A stretch of DNA of 47,965 bases from Alphaproteobacteria bacterium (GTDB lineage: Bacteria > Pseudomonadota > Alphaproteobacteria > Geminicoccales > Geminicoccaceae), in assembly GCA_030431615.1 (NCBI GenBank), contig JAUIID010000012.1, positions 1-47,965 on the forward strand, given 5' to 3'. Below, piece after piece: positions 17,216 to 25,591 of the stretch (position 1 is the stretch's first letter; every line of letters begins with the position of its first letter). The notes beneath the pieces were generated by a model. The model was not told the origin of the DNA, made no database searches, and was given only the letters and a program-made list of their open reading frames with translations. The translations under genes and the position numbers were made by a program.

Positions 17216-17882
17216 GGCACCTCCCATCGAGGACGCGGCAGCACGGGAGGCCAGGCTCGACGAGGTGGCGCGGCTGCTCTTCGCCCGGCCGCCGGCCTTC
17301 CTCAAGGGGGTGGCGGCCCTCGACCAGCTGCCCGAGGTGGCGGGTCCCGAAGTCGCCATCGCCGGCCGCTCCAATGTCGGCAAGTCCAGCCTCATCAACG
17401 CGCTCACCGGCCGCTCCGACCTCGCCCGCACCTCGAACACGCCGGGGCGGACCCAGGAGCTCAACTATTTCGAGCTCGACGGGCGGCTCCGGCTCGTCGA
17501 CCTGCCGGGCTACGGCTATGCGAAGGCGCCCAAGGAGAAGGTCGCGGCCTGGACGGAGCTCGTCTTCGCCTTCCTGCGCGGCCGTGCACCGCTCCGGCTG
17601 GTCGTGCTGCTGATCGATGCCCGGCACGGGCTGAAGGCCAATGACGAGGAGGCGATGACCCTGCTCGGCAAGGCCGCGGTGCCGTTCGTCGTCGTGCTCA
17701 CCAAGGGCGATCTGGTCGGTGCCGCCGAGCTCGCCGAGCGCCGGGCGGCGATCCTCGCGGCGCTCGCGAAGAAGCCCGCGGCCTGGCCCGAGGTGCTGGT
17801 CACCAGCGCCAGGAAGCGCGAGGGGCTGGACACGCTTCGCCGCCTGCTCGCCGACCTGCTGCAGGACCCGGCCAAGGGCTGA
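17208..17882 (+). CDS. engB: Ribosome biogenesis GTP-binding protein EngB (YihA/YsxC)
   Basis: TRAFAC-class GTPase needed for 50S subunit assembly. The 224-residue product has G1 [10 protein letters not shown]2 region [11 protein letters not shown]3 [10 protein letters not shown]4 LTKGDL and G5 VTSARK, preceded by [16 protein letters not shown] 17208 is the start that gives the usual family length and overlaps the hpt stop; an upstream open frame inside hpt is shadow. Followed by argB after 95 nt, a common alphaproteobacterial order. Confidence 0.95.
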   Translation: MPEAPPIEDAAAREARLDEVARLLFARPPAFLKGVAALDQLPEVAGPEVAIAGRSNVGKSSLINALTGRSDLARTSNTPGRTQELNYFELDGRLRLVDLPGYGYAKAPKEKVAAWTELVFAFLRGRAPLRLVVLLIDARHGLKANDEEAMTLLGKAAVPFVVVLTKGDLVGAAELAERRAAILAALAKKPAAWPEVLVTSARKREGLDTLRRLLADLLQDPAKG

Positions 17883-17977
17883 GGGACCCGCGCGCCCGAG
17901 GCCGATGCGGCGTGCTGACCCGGGGCCGCCTGCCTGCTAGAACCGGGCCGACAGCGTTCCCGAGGAAGCGAACCGCC

Positions 17978-18910
17978 ATGCCCGGCCCGACCGACAAGAC
18001 CGCCATCGCCAGCACGCTCATCGAGGCGCTGCCCTACATGCGGCGCCATGCCGGCGCCACCTTCGTCATCAAGTATGGCGGCCATGCCATGGGCGAGGAG
18101 CACCTGGCGCGCGACTTCGCCCGCGACGTTGTGCTGCTCAAGCAGGTCGGCATCAACCCCATCGTGGTGCATGGCGGGGGGCCGCAGATCAAGGCGATGC
18201 TCGACCGGCTCGCCATCAAGAGCGAATTCGTCGACGGGCTTCGGGTGACCGATGCGGCGACCGTGGAGGTCGTCGAGATGGTCCTCGCCGGGCGCATCAA
18301 CAAGGAGATCGCGACGGCCATCCAGGCCGCCGGCGGCAAGGCCATCGGCATTTGCGGGAAGGATGCGCGGCTGATCACGGCCGAGCGGCTGAGCCGCACG
18401 CGGCGCGACCCGGAGAGTGCCATCGAGCAGGTTGTCGACCTCGGCTTCGTCGGCGAGCCGGTGGCGATCGACCGGACGATCCTCGATCTCTGCGCGCAGT
18501 CCGAGATCATTCCGGTCGTGGCACCGATCGGCGCCGGGCCGGCGGGCGAGACCTACAACATCAATGCCGATACGGCGGCGGGTGCGATCGCCGGGGCCCT
18601 CGGCGCGCGCCGCCTGCTGATGCTCACCGACGTCAAGGGCGTGCTCGACCGCGAGCGCAACCTCCTGCCCTGGCTGACCCTCGACCAGGTGCGCGCGCTG
18701 ATCGCCGACGGCACGATCTCGGGCGGCATGATCCCCAAGGTCGAGACCTGCATGCAGGCGGTCGAGGCGGGGGTGGGGGCGGCCACCATCCTCGACGGCC
18801 GGGTATCGCACGCGCTCCTGCTCGAGCTCTTCACCGAGCACGGCATCGGCACCCAGATCCGCCGCGAGCCGCCCCGGGCCGCCCCGGGAGACGGATCGGC
18901 GAAGGCCTGA
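17978..18910 (+). CDS. argB: N-acetylglutamate kinase
   Basis: Second step of arginine biosynthesis, phosphorylating N-acetyl-L-glutamate. The 310-residue amino-acid-kinase-fold product has [10 protein letters not shown] (phosphate binding), [47 protein letters not shown] and TDVKGVLD. The N-terminal extension ([10 protein letters not shown]) is typical of arginine-sensitive hexameric enzymes, so feedback inhibition by arginine is plausible. The ATG at 17978 has GAGGAAG upstream. Confidence 0.96.
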   Translation: MPGPTDKTAIASTLIEALPYMRRHAGATFVIKYGGHAMGEEHLARDFARDVVLLKQVGINPIVVHGGGPQIKAMLDRLAIKSEFVDGLRVTDAATVEVVEMVLAGRINKEIATAIQAAGGKAIGICGKDARLITAERLSRTRRDPESAIEQVVDLGFVGEPVAIDRTILDLCAQSEIIPVVAPIGAGPAGETYNINADTAAGAIAGALGARRLLMLTDVKGVLDRERNLLPWLTLDQVRALIADGTISGGMIPKVETCMQAVEAGVGAATILDGRVSHALLLELFTEHGIGTQIRREPPRAAPGDGSAKA

Positions 18911-18920
18911 CGGGCGGCCG

Positions 18921-19337
18921 ATGGCCGCCGCCCTGGCGCTCCTGCTGACCGGCATGCTGCTCGGCGTCATGTTGACGGCCGTGATCGTGCTGCCGCATCT
19001 GGCGACGCGCTATCTGGCGCCGGCCACGGCCGGGCCGTTCGTGCGCGAGATCCAGCCGGTCTTTCAGCGGGCCGCCGCGGCCGCGGCGCTGGTCGCCGGG
19101 GTGCTGGCCATCGGGCAGCTTGCCGGCGTGCTCCTGGTGCTGGTCGGTGCCACCCTGCTCCTCCAGGTCCTCTGGCTCGGCCCCGCCATCGAGCGCTACG
19201 GCCGCCGCGGCCTCGCCGGCGAGCGCTCGGCCATGGCGACGGCGATCCATCTGCACCGGGCCAATCTCGCGATCGGCCTTTTCCAGTTCCTGACCGGCCT
19301 CATCGCCTTTGCTCTGATCCTGCGGGAGATGGGCTGA
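18921..19337 (+). CDS. Small four-helix membrane protein, DUF4149-like, unknown function
   Basis: A 138-residue hydrophobic protein with about four predicted membrane segments (ALALLLTGMLLGVMLTAVIV, AAAAALVAGVLAIGQLAGV, LLVLVGATLLLQVLWLG, and AIGLFQFLTGLIAFALIL). The spacing of helices and the charged loop AIERYGRRGLAGERSAMATA with a following HLHRANL resemble DUF4149/TMEM205-like proteins, but I cannot confirm the family by eye. It begins 10 nt after the argB stop and is probably co-transcribed. No function is proposed. Confidence 0.65.
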   Translation: MAAALALLLTGMLLGVMLTAVIVLPHLATRYLAPATAGPFVREIQPVFQRAAAAAALVAGVLAIGQLAGVLLVLVGATLLLQVLWLGPAIERYGRRGLAGERSAMATAIHLHRANLAIGLFQFLTGLIAFALILREMG

Positions 19338-19355
19338 CCTGCGGCACGGCTTGGC

Positions 19356-20006
19356 TCAGCCGATGTCCTCGTGCGCGATGACCTCGGTCTCGGCCCGGGC
19401 GGCAGCGGTCCATTCCTGCATGGCGGGGCATTCGAGCAGGGTTGTTTGCCAGCTCGCGAGGGGCTCGGGCAGGTCGATGCCGTAGGTGCGAAAGCGCGAG
19501 GCGACGGGGGCGAACATGGCATCGGCCGCCGAGAAGGTGCCGAAGAGCCAGGGGCCGCCGGCGCCGTGGGCGTCGCGGGCGGCGGACCAGATCGCCTTGA
19601 TGCGGGCGATGTCGGCCTTGGCCGCGGGGCCGGGGCGGACCTTGCGGCCGGTTGCCCGGACGTTCATGGGCAGCTCGTTGCGGAGTGCTGCGAAGCCGCC
19701 GTGCATCTCGGCGGAGATCGAGCGCGCCATGGCGCGGGCGGCGGGCTCGGCGGGCCAGACGGCGCTTTCGGTTTCGGCGACGTGCTCGACGATGGCGAGC
19801 GATTCCCAGATGCTGAGCTGGCCCTCGATCAGGACGGGCACGCGGCCAGCCGGCGAGCGGGCGAGAATGCGTGACTTGGTGTCCGGCTGGTCGAGGGCGA
19901 TCCGCTCCTCGGCGAAGGGCAGGCCGAGCTGGCGGAGCAGCAGCCAGGGGCGCAGCGACCAGGACGAATAGTTCTTGTTGCCGATGACGAGCAGCCTCTC
20001 GGGCAT
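19356..20006 (-). CDS. Glutathione S-transferase family protein
   Basis: A 216-residue cytosolic protein with an N-terminal thioredoxin-like GST domain (LLVIGNKNYSSWSLRPWLLL with the likely catalytic Ser, then SPAGRVPVLIEG and WESLAIVEHVAE for glutathione binding) and an all-helical C-terminal domain (PWLFGTFSAADAMFAPVASR). Substrate cannot be told. The ATG at 20004-20006 follows GGGGGATC; an upstream in-frame start at 20045 is less likely. It is divergent from the YHS-domain gene across a 208-bp gap. Confidence 0.9.
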   Translation of the reverse strand: MPERLLVIGNKNYSSWSLRPWLLLRQLGLPFAEERIALDQPDTKSRILARSPAGRVPVLIEGQLSIWESLAIVEHVAETESAVWPAEPAARAMARSISAEMHGGFAALRNELPMNVRATGRKVRPGPAAKADIARIKAIWSAARDAHGAGGPWLFGTFSAADAMFAPVASRFRTYGIDLPEPLASWQTTLLECPAMQEWTAAARAETEVIAHEDIG

Positions 20007-20214
20007 GGTGGCGATCCCCCGTTGTTCGGCCGCCATCGAGCGCAATCATGCGGGGCTTGGCAAACGCTCTTTCGTTATCGGGTGCAGCAAGGGTGCTTAT
20101 CGCTGGCGGGCTCTCACGAAGGACCCACGCGTTCGTTACGAGAAGCGATTTGCTGCGGCTGCTGCCGGGTGCGTAGGTTCCGGCATCGGACCAGCAACGA
20201 GAAGGATCGCCATC

Positions 20215-20757
20215 ATGTTTCGGAGGAGTGCGCTAGCCACGGCCGTTCTCCTGGCCAGCGCCGGCATGGCGATGGCCGGGCCGCAATATGTCGACGAGAC
20301 CGGCTATGCGCTGAGCGGCTACGACCCCGTCGCCTATTTCTCGCTTGAGCAGGCGCCCCTGGACCAGAAGCAGCCGGCGGCGGTGCCCGGGCGCGCCGAC
20401 ATCACGGCCGAGTGGAACGGTGCCACCTGGGCATTCGCCACGGAAGAGAACCGGGACCGGTTCCTCGCCGACCCGGAAGCCTACGCGCCGGCCTATGACG
20501 GGCATTGCGCCTACGGCGTGGCGAAGGGCGGCAAGGTGCCGGCCAACCCGAACCTCTGGCGCATCGTCGACGGCAAGCTCTACGTCAACATCACGCCGAC
20601 CATCGTGGGCTTCTGGACGGCCGACGTCGACGGCAACATCGAGGCGGCCGAGACCAACTGGCCGGACATCGAACCCGATGCCGCCTCGGGCAAGACCTGG
20701 ACCAGCCTGGACGACAATGCCGGGACCTATGAGACGCTCGCCCCGCTCGGCGGGTGA
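20215..20757 (+). CDS. Secreted YHS-domain protein heading the bufferin operon
   Basis: A 180-residue periplasmic protein. A signal peptide ([15 protein letters not shown]) is followed by a YHS-type domain (about residues 30-125: [68 protein letters not shown]). Related YHS proteins are exported and are often found beside metal-handling genes; a single Cys lies in GHCAYG. The ATG at 20215 has GAAGGA upstream. It is 25 nt before the bufA-like gene, in the same direction, so it should share the bufferin promoter. Metal delivery is an inference from context. Confidence 0.85.
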   Translation: MFRRSALATAVLLASAGMAMAGPQYVDETGYALSGYDPVAYFSLEQAPLDQKQPAAVPGRADITAEWNGATWAFATEENRDRFLADPEAYAPAYDGHCAYGVAKGGKVPANPNLWRIVDGKLYVNITPTIVGFWTADVDGNIEAAETNWPDIEPDAASGKTWTSLDDNAGTYETLAPLGG

Positions 20758-20782
20758 TCGCGCACCAAGAGGAGTAGCAGAG

Positions 20783-21109
20783 ATGAACGACAGCCCCAGG
20801 ACCTCCACCGCCATGCTGGCCGGCGCCCTCGCAGCGGCACTTGCCGGGGCCGGCGGCCTTGCCAGCCCGGCGCATGCGGCCAACGAGAAGTGCTACGGCA
20901 TTTCGCTCGCCGGGCAGAACGACTGCGCCGCCGGCCCGGGCACGACCTGTGCCGGGACATCGACCGTCGACTACCAGGGCAATGCCTGGAAGCTGGTGCC
21001 CGCCGGCACCTGCGAGCTCTATGGCACGTCGACGGAGGAGGCGAAGTACGAGCTGCCGGATGGTCGCAAGGGTTCGCTCGAGGAGCTGACCCGCGACGTT
21101 CCTGCGTGA
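20783..21109 (+). CDS. bufA: BufA1-like bufferin precursor (DUF2282 family)
   Basis: Precursor of a ribosomally made, post-translationally modified peptide of the bufferin group, which binds copper in the periplasm after cysteine modification by an MNIO enzyme. The 108-residue product has a Sec signal (about residues 1-33, ending ASPAHA) and four Cys at 37, 48, 56 and 77 in the family pattern [35 protein letters not shown] and AGTCELYG. Unlike typical members, about 27 charged residues ([20 protein letters not shown]) follow the last Cys block. The ATG at 20783 has AGAGGAG upstream. BufB, BufC and BufD homologues follow, which makes the assignment strong. Confidence 0.9.
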   Translation: MNDSPRTSTAMLAGALAAALAGAGGLASPAHAANEKCYGISLAGQNDCAAGPGTTCAGTSTVDYQGNAWKLVPAGTCELYGTSTEEAKYELPDGRKGSLEELTRDVPA

Positions 21110-21129
21110 TCAGGGTCGGATCTGCGTCA

Positions 21130-21153
21130 GGGGCGGTGCTCCGGCACCGCCCC
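21130..21153 (+). promoter_or_regulatory. Perfect GC-rich hairpin between bufA and bufB
   Basis: GGGGCGGTGC (21130-21139) pairs without mismatch to GCACCGCCCC (21144-21153) around a TCCG tetraloop. It lies 20 nt after the bufA stop and 20 nt before the bufB start. No T-run follows, so it is not a normal intrinsic terminator. It is well placed to stabilise the bufA transcript or attenuate read-through so that the peptide is made in excess of its enzymes. Confidence 0.7.
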
Positions 21154-21173
21154 GGTCGGGTCCATGTGCCGTG

Positions 21174-22016
21174 ATGATTGCCGCAACCATTCCAGGGGCT
21201 TCGGGCCTCGGTCTCAAGTCCCGTCACTGCGCCGAGATCCTGGCCGGCAAGCCGCAGGTCGGCTGGTTTGAGGTGCATCCTGAGAACTACATGGGCGAAG
21301 GCGGGCCGCCGCATCGCCAGCTTGCCGCCATCCGCCGGGACTATCCCCTGTCGCTGCACGGTGTCGGCCTGTCGATCGGCGGCGAGGGTCCGCTGGACGA
21401 GGCACATCTGGCGCGGCTGAAGTCTTTGGTGGAGCGCTACGAGCCGGGACTGGTTTCCGAGCACCTCGCCTGGTCGTCGCACGAGGGCATCTATTTCAAC
21501 GACCTGCTGCCCTTGCCTTACACGGAAGCTACGCTGGCGCGGGTGGTCGAGCATGTCGATCGCCTGCAGGAGGCTCTCGGCCGATCGATCCAGCTCGAGA
21601 ACCCGTCGTCGTACCTCGCCTTCGAAGAGAGCACGCTGGCGGAGCCGGACTTCCTCGCCGAGATTGCACGCAGGAGTGGCTGCGGCCTGCTGCTCGACCT
21701 GAATAACGTCTTCGTTTCGGCTCAGAATCTGGGATTTGCGCCCCAATCCTACATCGATTCCTTTCCGCTCACCAAAGTCGGCGAGATCCATCTGGGCGGG
21801 CATGCCGCCGAGCCGGACGGGCTCCTCGTCGATGCCCATGACCGGGCCGTCGCCGACCCCGTCTGGGCGCTCCTGGTCCTCGTGCTGCGGCGGACCGGTG
21901 CCCTGCCGGTGCTCGTGGAATGGGACAACGACGTGCCGGAATGGCCGGTGCTGCATCGGGAAGCCGTGCTGGCGCAGCGCTTCCTCGACGACTGTCGTCA
22001 TGCCCGCGCAAGCTGA
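21174..22016 (+). CDS. bufB: BufB: DUF692 multinuclear non-haem iron oxidase (MNIO)
   Basis: TIM-barrel oxidase with a di- or tri-iron centre; in characterised bufferin systems it converts precursor cysteines to 5-thiooxazoles. The 280-residue product shows the metal- and core-binding motifs of DUF692: SLHGVGLSIGG, EHLAWSSHEG, LENPSSYLAFEES, LLDLNNVFVSAQNLGF, EIHLGGHA, VDAHDRAVADPVWALL and VLVEWDNDVP. ATG 21174 is preferred; GTG 21171 is directly adjacent. It overlaps bufC by 17 nt, implying coupled translation. The modification type is inferred from the family. Confidence 0.93.
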   Translation: MIAATIPGASGLGLKSRHCAEILAGKPQVGWFEVHPENYMGEGGPPHRQLAAIRRDYPLSLHGVGLSIGGEGPLDEAHLARLKSLVERYEPGLVSEHLAWSSHEGIYFNDLLPLPYTEATLARVVEHVDRLQEALGRSIQLENPSSYLAFEESTLAEPDFLAEIARRSGCGLLLDLNNVFVSAQNLGFAPQSYIDSFPLTKVGEIHLGGHAAEPDGLLVDAHDRAVADPVWALLVLVLRRTGALPVLVEWDNDVPEWPVLHREAVLAQRFLDDCRHARAS

Positions 22017-22758
22017 GCTGGCCGCGGCGCTGCTCCAGGCGGATCGGCCGGTGCCGCCGGGGCTCCTGCCGCCCGCGCGGTTTGGCGTGCATCGCAACAA
22101 CGTCGTGGCCGGGCTGATCGAGGCGCTCGGGGCGGCCTATCCGGCGGTGCGGAGCCTCGTCGGCGAGGCGTTCTTCAAGGCTGCGGCGGGGCTCTTCGTG
22201 CGTCAGGAGCCGCCGCAGTCGCCCGTGCTGATCGACTACGGGTCCGGATTCCCGGACTTTCTCGAGAGCTTTCCGCCGGCAGCAGGGCTGCCCTACCTCG
22301 CACCGGTCGCCCGGCTCGAGCGGGCCTGGCTTGCTGCCTTCAATGCGGCCGAGGCGACGCCCTTGCCGATCGCGGCGCTGGGACGGGTGGCTGAGGCCGA
22401 ACTCGACCGGGTGCGGCTGGCGTTGCATCCGAGCCTGCGGCTGGTCGTCTCGCGCTTTCCAATCGTTGCCCTCTGGGCCGCCAATACCGGTCGCGGGCCG
22501 CACGAGGCGGTCGATCTCGGCCGGGCCGAGGCGGCGCTGGTCGTGCGGCCTGCGGAGCTTGTCATGGTGGAATCGCTGACGCCGGGCATGGCGGCCTTCG
22601 TCGGTGCCCTCGCCGACGGTCTGGACCTGGGTGCGGCCGCCGGGGCGGCGATGCGGGCCAAGGCGGGCTTCGCGCTCGGGCCGGCACTGGGCCGGCTCTT
22701 TTCGCTGGGTGCCGTCGTCGGGCTCGGCCAACCCTCTTGCGACGGAGACGACCCATGA
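22000..22758 (+). CDS. bufC: BufC: DUF2063 partner protein of the MNIO
   Basis: A 252-residue cytosolic protein with the N-terminal DUF2063 domain (PPARFGVHRNNVVAGLIEAL, YPAVRSLVGEAFFKAAAGLF, YGSGFPDFLESFP, then LPYLAPVARLERAWLAAFNA). In bufferin and related MNIO systems this protein acts as the partner that presents the precursor to the oxidase. The C-terminal half is Ala/Leu-rich and more variable. It starts at ATG 22000 inside the end of bufB and its TGA overlaps the bufD ATG (22755-22758). The DNA-binding label sometimes given to this family is not supported by the context. Confidence 0.9.
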   Translation: MPAQAELAAALLQADRPVPPGLLPPARFGVHRNNVVAGLIEALGAAYPAVRSLVGEAFFKAAAGLFVRQEPPQSPVLIDYGSGFPDFLESFPPAAGLPYLAPVARLERAWLAAFNAAEATPLPIAALGRVAEAELDRVRLALHPSLRLVVSRFPIVALWAANTGRGPHEAVDLGRAEAALVVRPAELVMVESLTPGMAAFVGALADGLDLGAAAGAAMRAKAGFALGPALGRLFSLGAVVGLGQPSCDGDDP

Positions 22759-23348
22759 TCGACGAGGTGGTCGAGCTGCACCAGCGCTTCTTTCGCGGCC
22801 TGGAGCGGCTGCTCGACGGGTGGTTCCTCGGGCTCTTCGCCCGCTTCGTCCTCGCCGGCGTGCTGCTGGTCTATTTCCTCAGCTCGGCCCTGACCAAGAT
22901 CGGCCCGGGCCTCTTCGGCTTCCTGCAGCTGACACCGGGCGCCTATATCCAGATCGTGCCGGGGGCCATGGAGGCGGCGGGCTACGATCCGTCGGCCGTG
23001 GCCTTCTGGCCCTACGGGCTCATCGTCCATCTCGGCACCTATGCGGAGTTCGTGCTGCCGGTGCTGGTGGTGCTCGGCCTCTTCACCCGGCTCGCGGCAC
23101 TCGGCATGATCGGCTTCGTGGCCGTCCAGACCTATGTCGACATCGTCTTTCACGGTGCGGACGAGGCGACCATCGGTGCCCTTTTCGACCATGTCTCGGG
23201 GTCGGTGATCGTCGACCAGCGGACACTCTGGCTGATGCCGCTGGTCTATCTCATGGTGAAGGGGGCGGGCGCCATCTCGCTCGACGGGCTCATGGCCCGG
23301 TTCTTCGACGAGCCGCTGCTCGACGACGCCTATGCGGAGTGGCGCTGA
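22755..23348 (+). CDS. bufD: BufD: DoxX-family membrane protein
   Basis: A 197-residue inner-membrane protein with about four membrane segments (FARFVLAGVLLVYFLSSALT, YAEFVLPVLVVLGLFTRLAA, LGMIGFVAVQTYVDIVF, LWLMPLVYLMVKGAGAISLD), the DoxX layout. DoxX-like proteins are regular fourth members of bufferin operons; a redox or quinone-linked role is suspected but unproven. The ATG at 22755 overlaps the bufC stop. It is the last gene of the operon; the next gene converges from the other strand after 2 nt. Confidence 0.88.
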   Translation: MIDEVVELHQRFFRGLERLLDGWFLGLFARFVLAGVLLVYFLSSALTKIGPGLFGFLQLTPGAYIQIVPGAMEAAGYDPSAVAFWPYGLIVHLGTYAEFVLPVLVVLGLFTRLAALGMIGFVAVQTYVDIVFHGADEATIGALFDHVSGSVIVDQRTLWLMPLVYLMVKGAGAISLDGLMARFFDEPLLDDAYAEWR

Positions 23349-23350
23349 GC

Positions 23351-24094
23351 TCAGTCGGGCAGACGCTGGCCGTCATAGGCGAAGACACCGCCGGAGTCCG
23401 CCGGGGCGAGCCCGTCCAGCGTGGCGAGGAGGCGACGGGCGGCTTCGTCGGGTGTGAAGAGCCGGCCGTCGGCAACGCTGCGCCGGAAGGGGGCGGAGAG
23501 GTCGGTGGCGACGGTGCCGGGATGCAGGCCGACGATGATGGCGTCGGCGTTGCGGCGGGCCTCCTCGATGGCGAAGTTCCTGATCAGCATGTTGAGGGCG
23601 GCCTTGGACGCCCGATAGCTGTGCCAGCCGCCGAGCGCATTGTCGCCGATCGAGCCGACCCGGGCGGAGAGGGCTGCCAAGATGGCCCGCCCGTTGCGCG
23701 GCAGGAGTGGCAGGAAGTGCCTGGCGACGAGTGCCGGGCCGATTGTGTTGACGGCGAGCACCCTCGCCATGACAGCCGAGTCGAGCTGGCGAAAGGATTT
23801 CTCGGGATCGATGCCGGGGCCGCGCAGAATGCCGGTGGCGACGATCACGAGATCAAGGCCGCCGAGCCGGTCCTTCGCGGTCGCTGCGGCTGCCGCGATG
23901 CTCGCCTCCTCCTCGAGGTCGAGGCGAAGGGGTGCAATGCGCTCGCCTTCGGGAACCGCACCCTGCCGGGCGGTGGCGAGAACGGCGCCGACCGCGGGGT
24001 CGGCTGCGAGGTTTTCGGCGAAGGCGCGGCCGATGCCGCCGGAGGCGCCGATCACGGCGGCGCGGATTGGCTCGCTGAAGCTCAGGAGGCCCAA
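23351..24094 (-). CDS. Short-chain dehydrogenase/reductase, C-factor-like
   Basis: A 247-residue NAD(P)-dependent SDR. The nucleotide-binding GASGGIGRAF, the catalytic Tyr-Lys in YRASKAALNML, the N(T)IGP stretch in LAVNTIGPALVARHF and the LHPGTVATDLSAPF after the active site are all present. These late motifs resemble the CsgA/C-factor-like group of small SDRs. It starts with TTG at 24094 preceded by AAAGG; an ATG at 24117 is out of frame. Substrate unknown. Tail to tail with bufD. Confidence 0.88.
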   Translation of the reverse strand: MGLLSFSEPIRAAVIGASGGIGRAFAENLAADPAVGAVLATARQGAVPEGERIAPLRLDLEEEASIAAAAATAKDRLGGLDLVIVATGILRGPGIDPEKSFRQLDSAVMARVLAVNTIGPALVARHFLPLLPRNGRAILAALSARVGSIGDNALGGWHSYRASKAALNMLIRNFAIEEARRNADAIIVGLHPGTVATDLSAPFRRSVADGRLFTPDEAARRLLATLDGLAPADSGGVFAYDGQRLPD

Positions 24095-24151
24095 GGTGAT
24101 GCCTTTCGGAGGTTCATTTCCTGATACGTCCGAAAGGGTCGAACGGTTTGC

Positions 24152-25066
24152 TCAGTTTCCGTCGGGCAAGGGCGGCGTGGCCTTTAGGTAGGCGGCGATG
24201 GCTTCGAGGTCGCTGGCCGGGAGGTGGGCGAGATTGGCCTGGATCTCGGCCATGGTGCTGCCGAGCGTGTCGAAGTCTGGCTTGAAGCCGGTCTCGAGGG
24301 CGTAGGCGATGTCGCCGGTCGACCAGTCGGCGAGGCCATCCGGGCCGCCGGTGATGTTGGGGATGCGGCCATCGCCGTCCGGGGCGGGCGCACCGGCGAA
24401 CCAGCTTGCCAGCTCGAGCCCGCCGGTGAAGTCGCGGGGCGTGTGGCATTCGCCGCAATGGCCGGGCCCCTCCGCCAAGTAGCGACCGCGCTCGAGCGCC
24501 GGGTCGGTGCCGACGTCGACGACCGGGGCCGGGTCGAGATTGACGAGCTTCCACAAGCCGATGCCGCGGCGGAAGCTGTAGGGAAAGGCGAGCTCGTGAC
24601 CGGGGACGGTGCTCGGCTCGGCGGGGAGGGTGTCGAGCCAGGCCTTGAGGTCGATCAGGTCGGTGACCGTCATCCGGGCGTAGGAGGTGTAGGGGAAGGA
24701 AGGATAGTAGTGCCGGCCGGCGGGCGAGGTGCCGTAGCGCATGGCGGTGACGAACTCGGCCACGGTCCAGCCGCCGATGCCGCTTTCAGGGTCGGGGGTG
24801 ATGTTCGGCACGTTGAAGCGGCCGAAAGGCGTCTCGAGGCCAAGGCCGCCGACCAGGACGAGCCGGGCTTCGCCCTCGGCTTTCGGGGCGGCGTGGCAGG
24901 AGGTGCAGCCGCCGGCCCAGAAGAGCAGCTCGCCATTGGCGAGGTCGGGCTCGTGGGCCGGCAGGTCGAGCGGATCGAAATGCTCGGGGGCGGTGAGGTA
25001 CCAGAAGCTGCCGCCCGCCGCGACGACCAGCGCCGCGGCGAAGCCGAGAAAGCGGCCGAAGGCCAT
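24152..25066 (-). CDS. Diheme cytochrome c, membrane-anchored
   Basis: A 304-residue periplasmic electron carrier with an uncleaved N-terminal anchor or signal (FLGFAAALVVAAGGSFWYL) and two cytochrome c domains, with haem-binding CTSCH near residue 54 and CGECH near residue 208. Met ligands are plausible in the MRYG and MAEIQANLA regions. NITPDPESGIGGWT followed by a Tyr-rich SFPYTSYARMT stretch is typical of the cytochrome subunits of alcohol/aldehyde or sugar dehydrogenases. No dehydrogenase is adjacent. Its ATG overlaps the cytochrome c' stop by one base (TGATG), so the two are coupled. Confidence 0.9.
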   Translation of the reverse strand: MAFGRFLGFAAALVVAAGGSFWYLTAPEHFDPLDLPAHEPDLANGELLFWAGGCTSCHAAPKAEGEARLVLVGGLGLETPFGRFNVPNITPDPESGIGGWTVAEFVTAMRYGTSPAGRHYYPSFPYTSYARMTVTDLIDLKAWLDTLPAEPSTVPGHELAFPYSFRRGIGLWKLVNLDPAPVVDVGTDPALERGRYLAEGPGHCGECHTPRDFTGGLELASWFAGAPAPDGDGRIPNITGGPDGLADWSTGDIAYALETGFKPDFDTLGSTMAEIQANLAHLPASDLEAIAAYLKATPPLPDGN

Positions 25067-25509
25067 CAGTTGCTGGGGGTGCGGTAGGTCTCGTGGCAGG
25101 ACTGGCAGTTCTCGCCGATCGGCGCGAAGGCGGCCTTGAACGCGTCGAGATCGGCGGGCTTCGCGGCAACAGCGGCGGTCGCCGCCTCGGCGAACTTCTC
25201 GTTGGCGGCGATGAAGCCGTCCCGGTCGGTCCAGATGTTCTCCTTGGCGCGGGTGTCGTGACCGGCCTCGCTGCCTTCCGGGAAGAACTCGCGATAGCTC
25301 AGGGAGGCGGCAGCAAAGGTGGCAAGCGCCAGGTTGGCGACGTCCTGGTTGAAAGGCAGGTTGCCCTTGATCATCTCACCCGAAACCTTGCCGGCGGCAC
25401 CCGTCGATTTCATGATCGTCTGGCGGGTCTCGATGGGATCGGCGCTGGCGAAGCCGGCGGTTGCGGTGATGCCGAGCGCCGCGATGGCGGCGATGAGCCT
25501 GGGCGACAT
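25066..25509 (-). CDS. Cytochrome c'/c556-type haem protein
   Basis: A 147-residue periplasmic protein with signal peptide (LIAAIAALGITATAGFASA) and a four-helix-bundle cytochrome c' layout: an early Met (RQTIMKST), three helices and the C-terminal haem site CQSCHETYR. Class II c-type cytochromes act in electron transfer or nitric-oxide binding. The ATG at 25507-25509 has GGGAGG upstream; the open frame further upstream is not coding-like. First gene of a two-gene cytochrome operon. Confidence 0.92.
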   Translation of the reverse strand: MSPRLIAAIAALGITATAGFASADPIETRQTIMKSTGAAGKVSGEMIKGNLPFNQDVANLALATFAAASLSYREFFPEGSEAGHDTRAKENIWTDRDGFIAANEKFAEAATAAVAAKPADLDAFKAAFAPIGENCQSCHETYRTPSN

Positions 25510-25591
25510 GGTGGATCCCTCCCTGATGGCTACTGACAATCGGAGATTGGCCGAGGCGGCGGGGTGACACAAGGCGGTCACGCACAGTTGA

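Noticed and set aside
20007-20214. SigF-type ECF promoter before the bufferin operon, as in Caulobacter
   Set aside because: I found no convincing -35/-10 pair of that type in the gap, and no sigF/nrsF genes are in the window.
21130-21153. bufA hairpin as an intrinsic terminator
   Set aside because: No T-run follows the stem.
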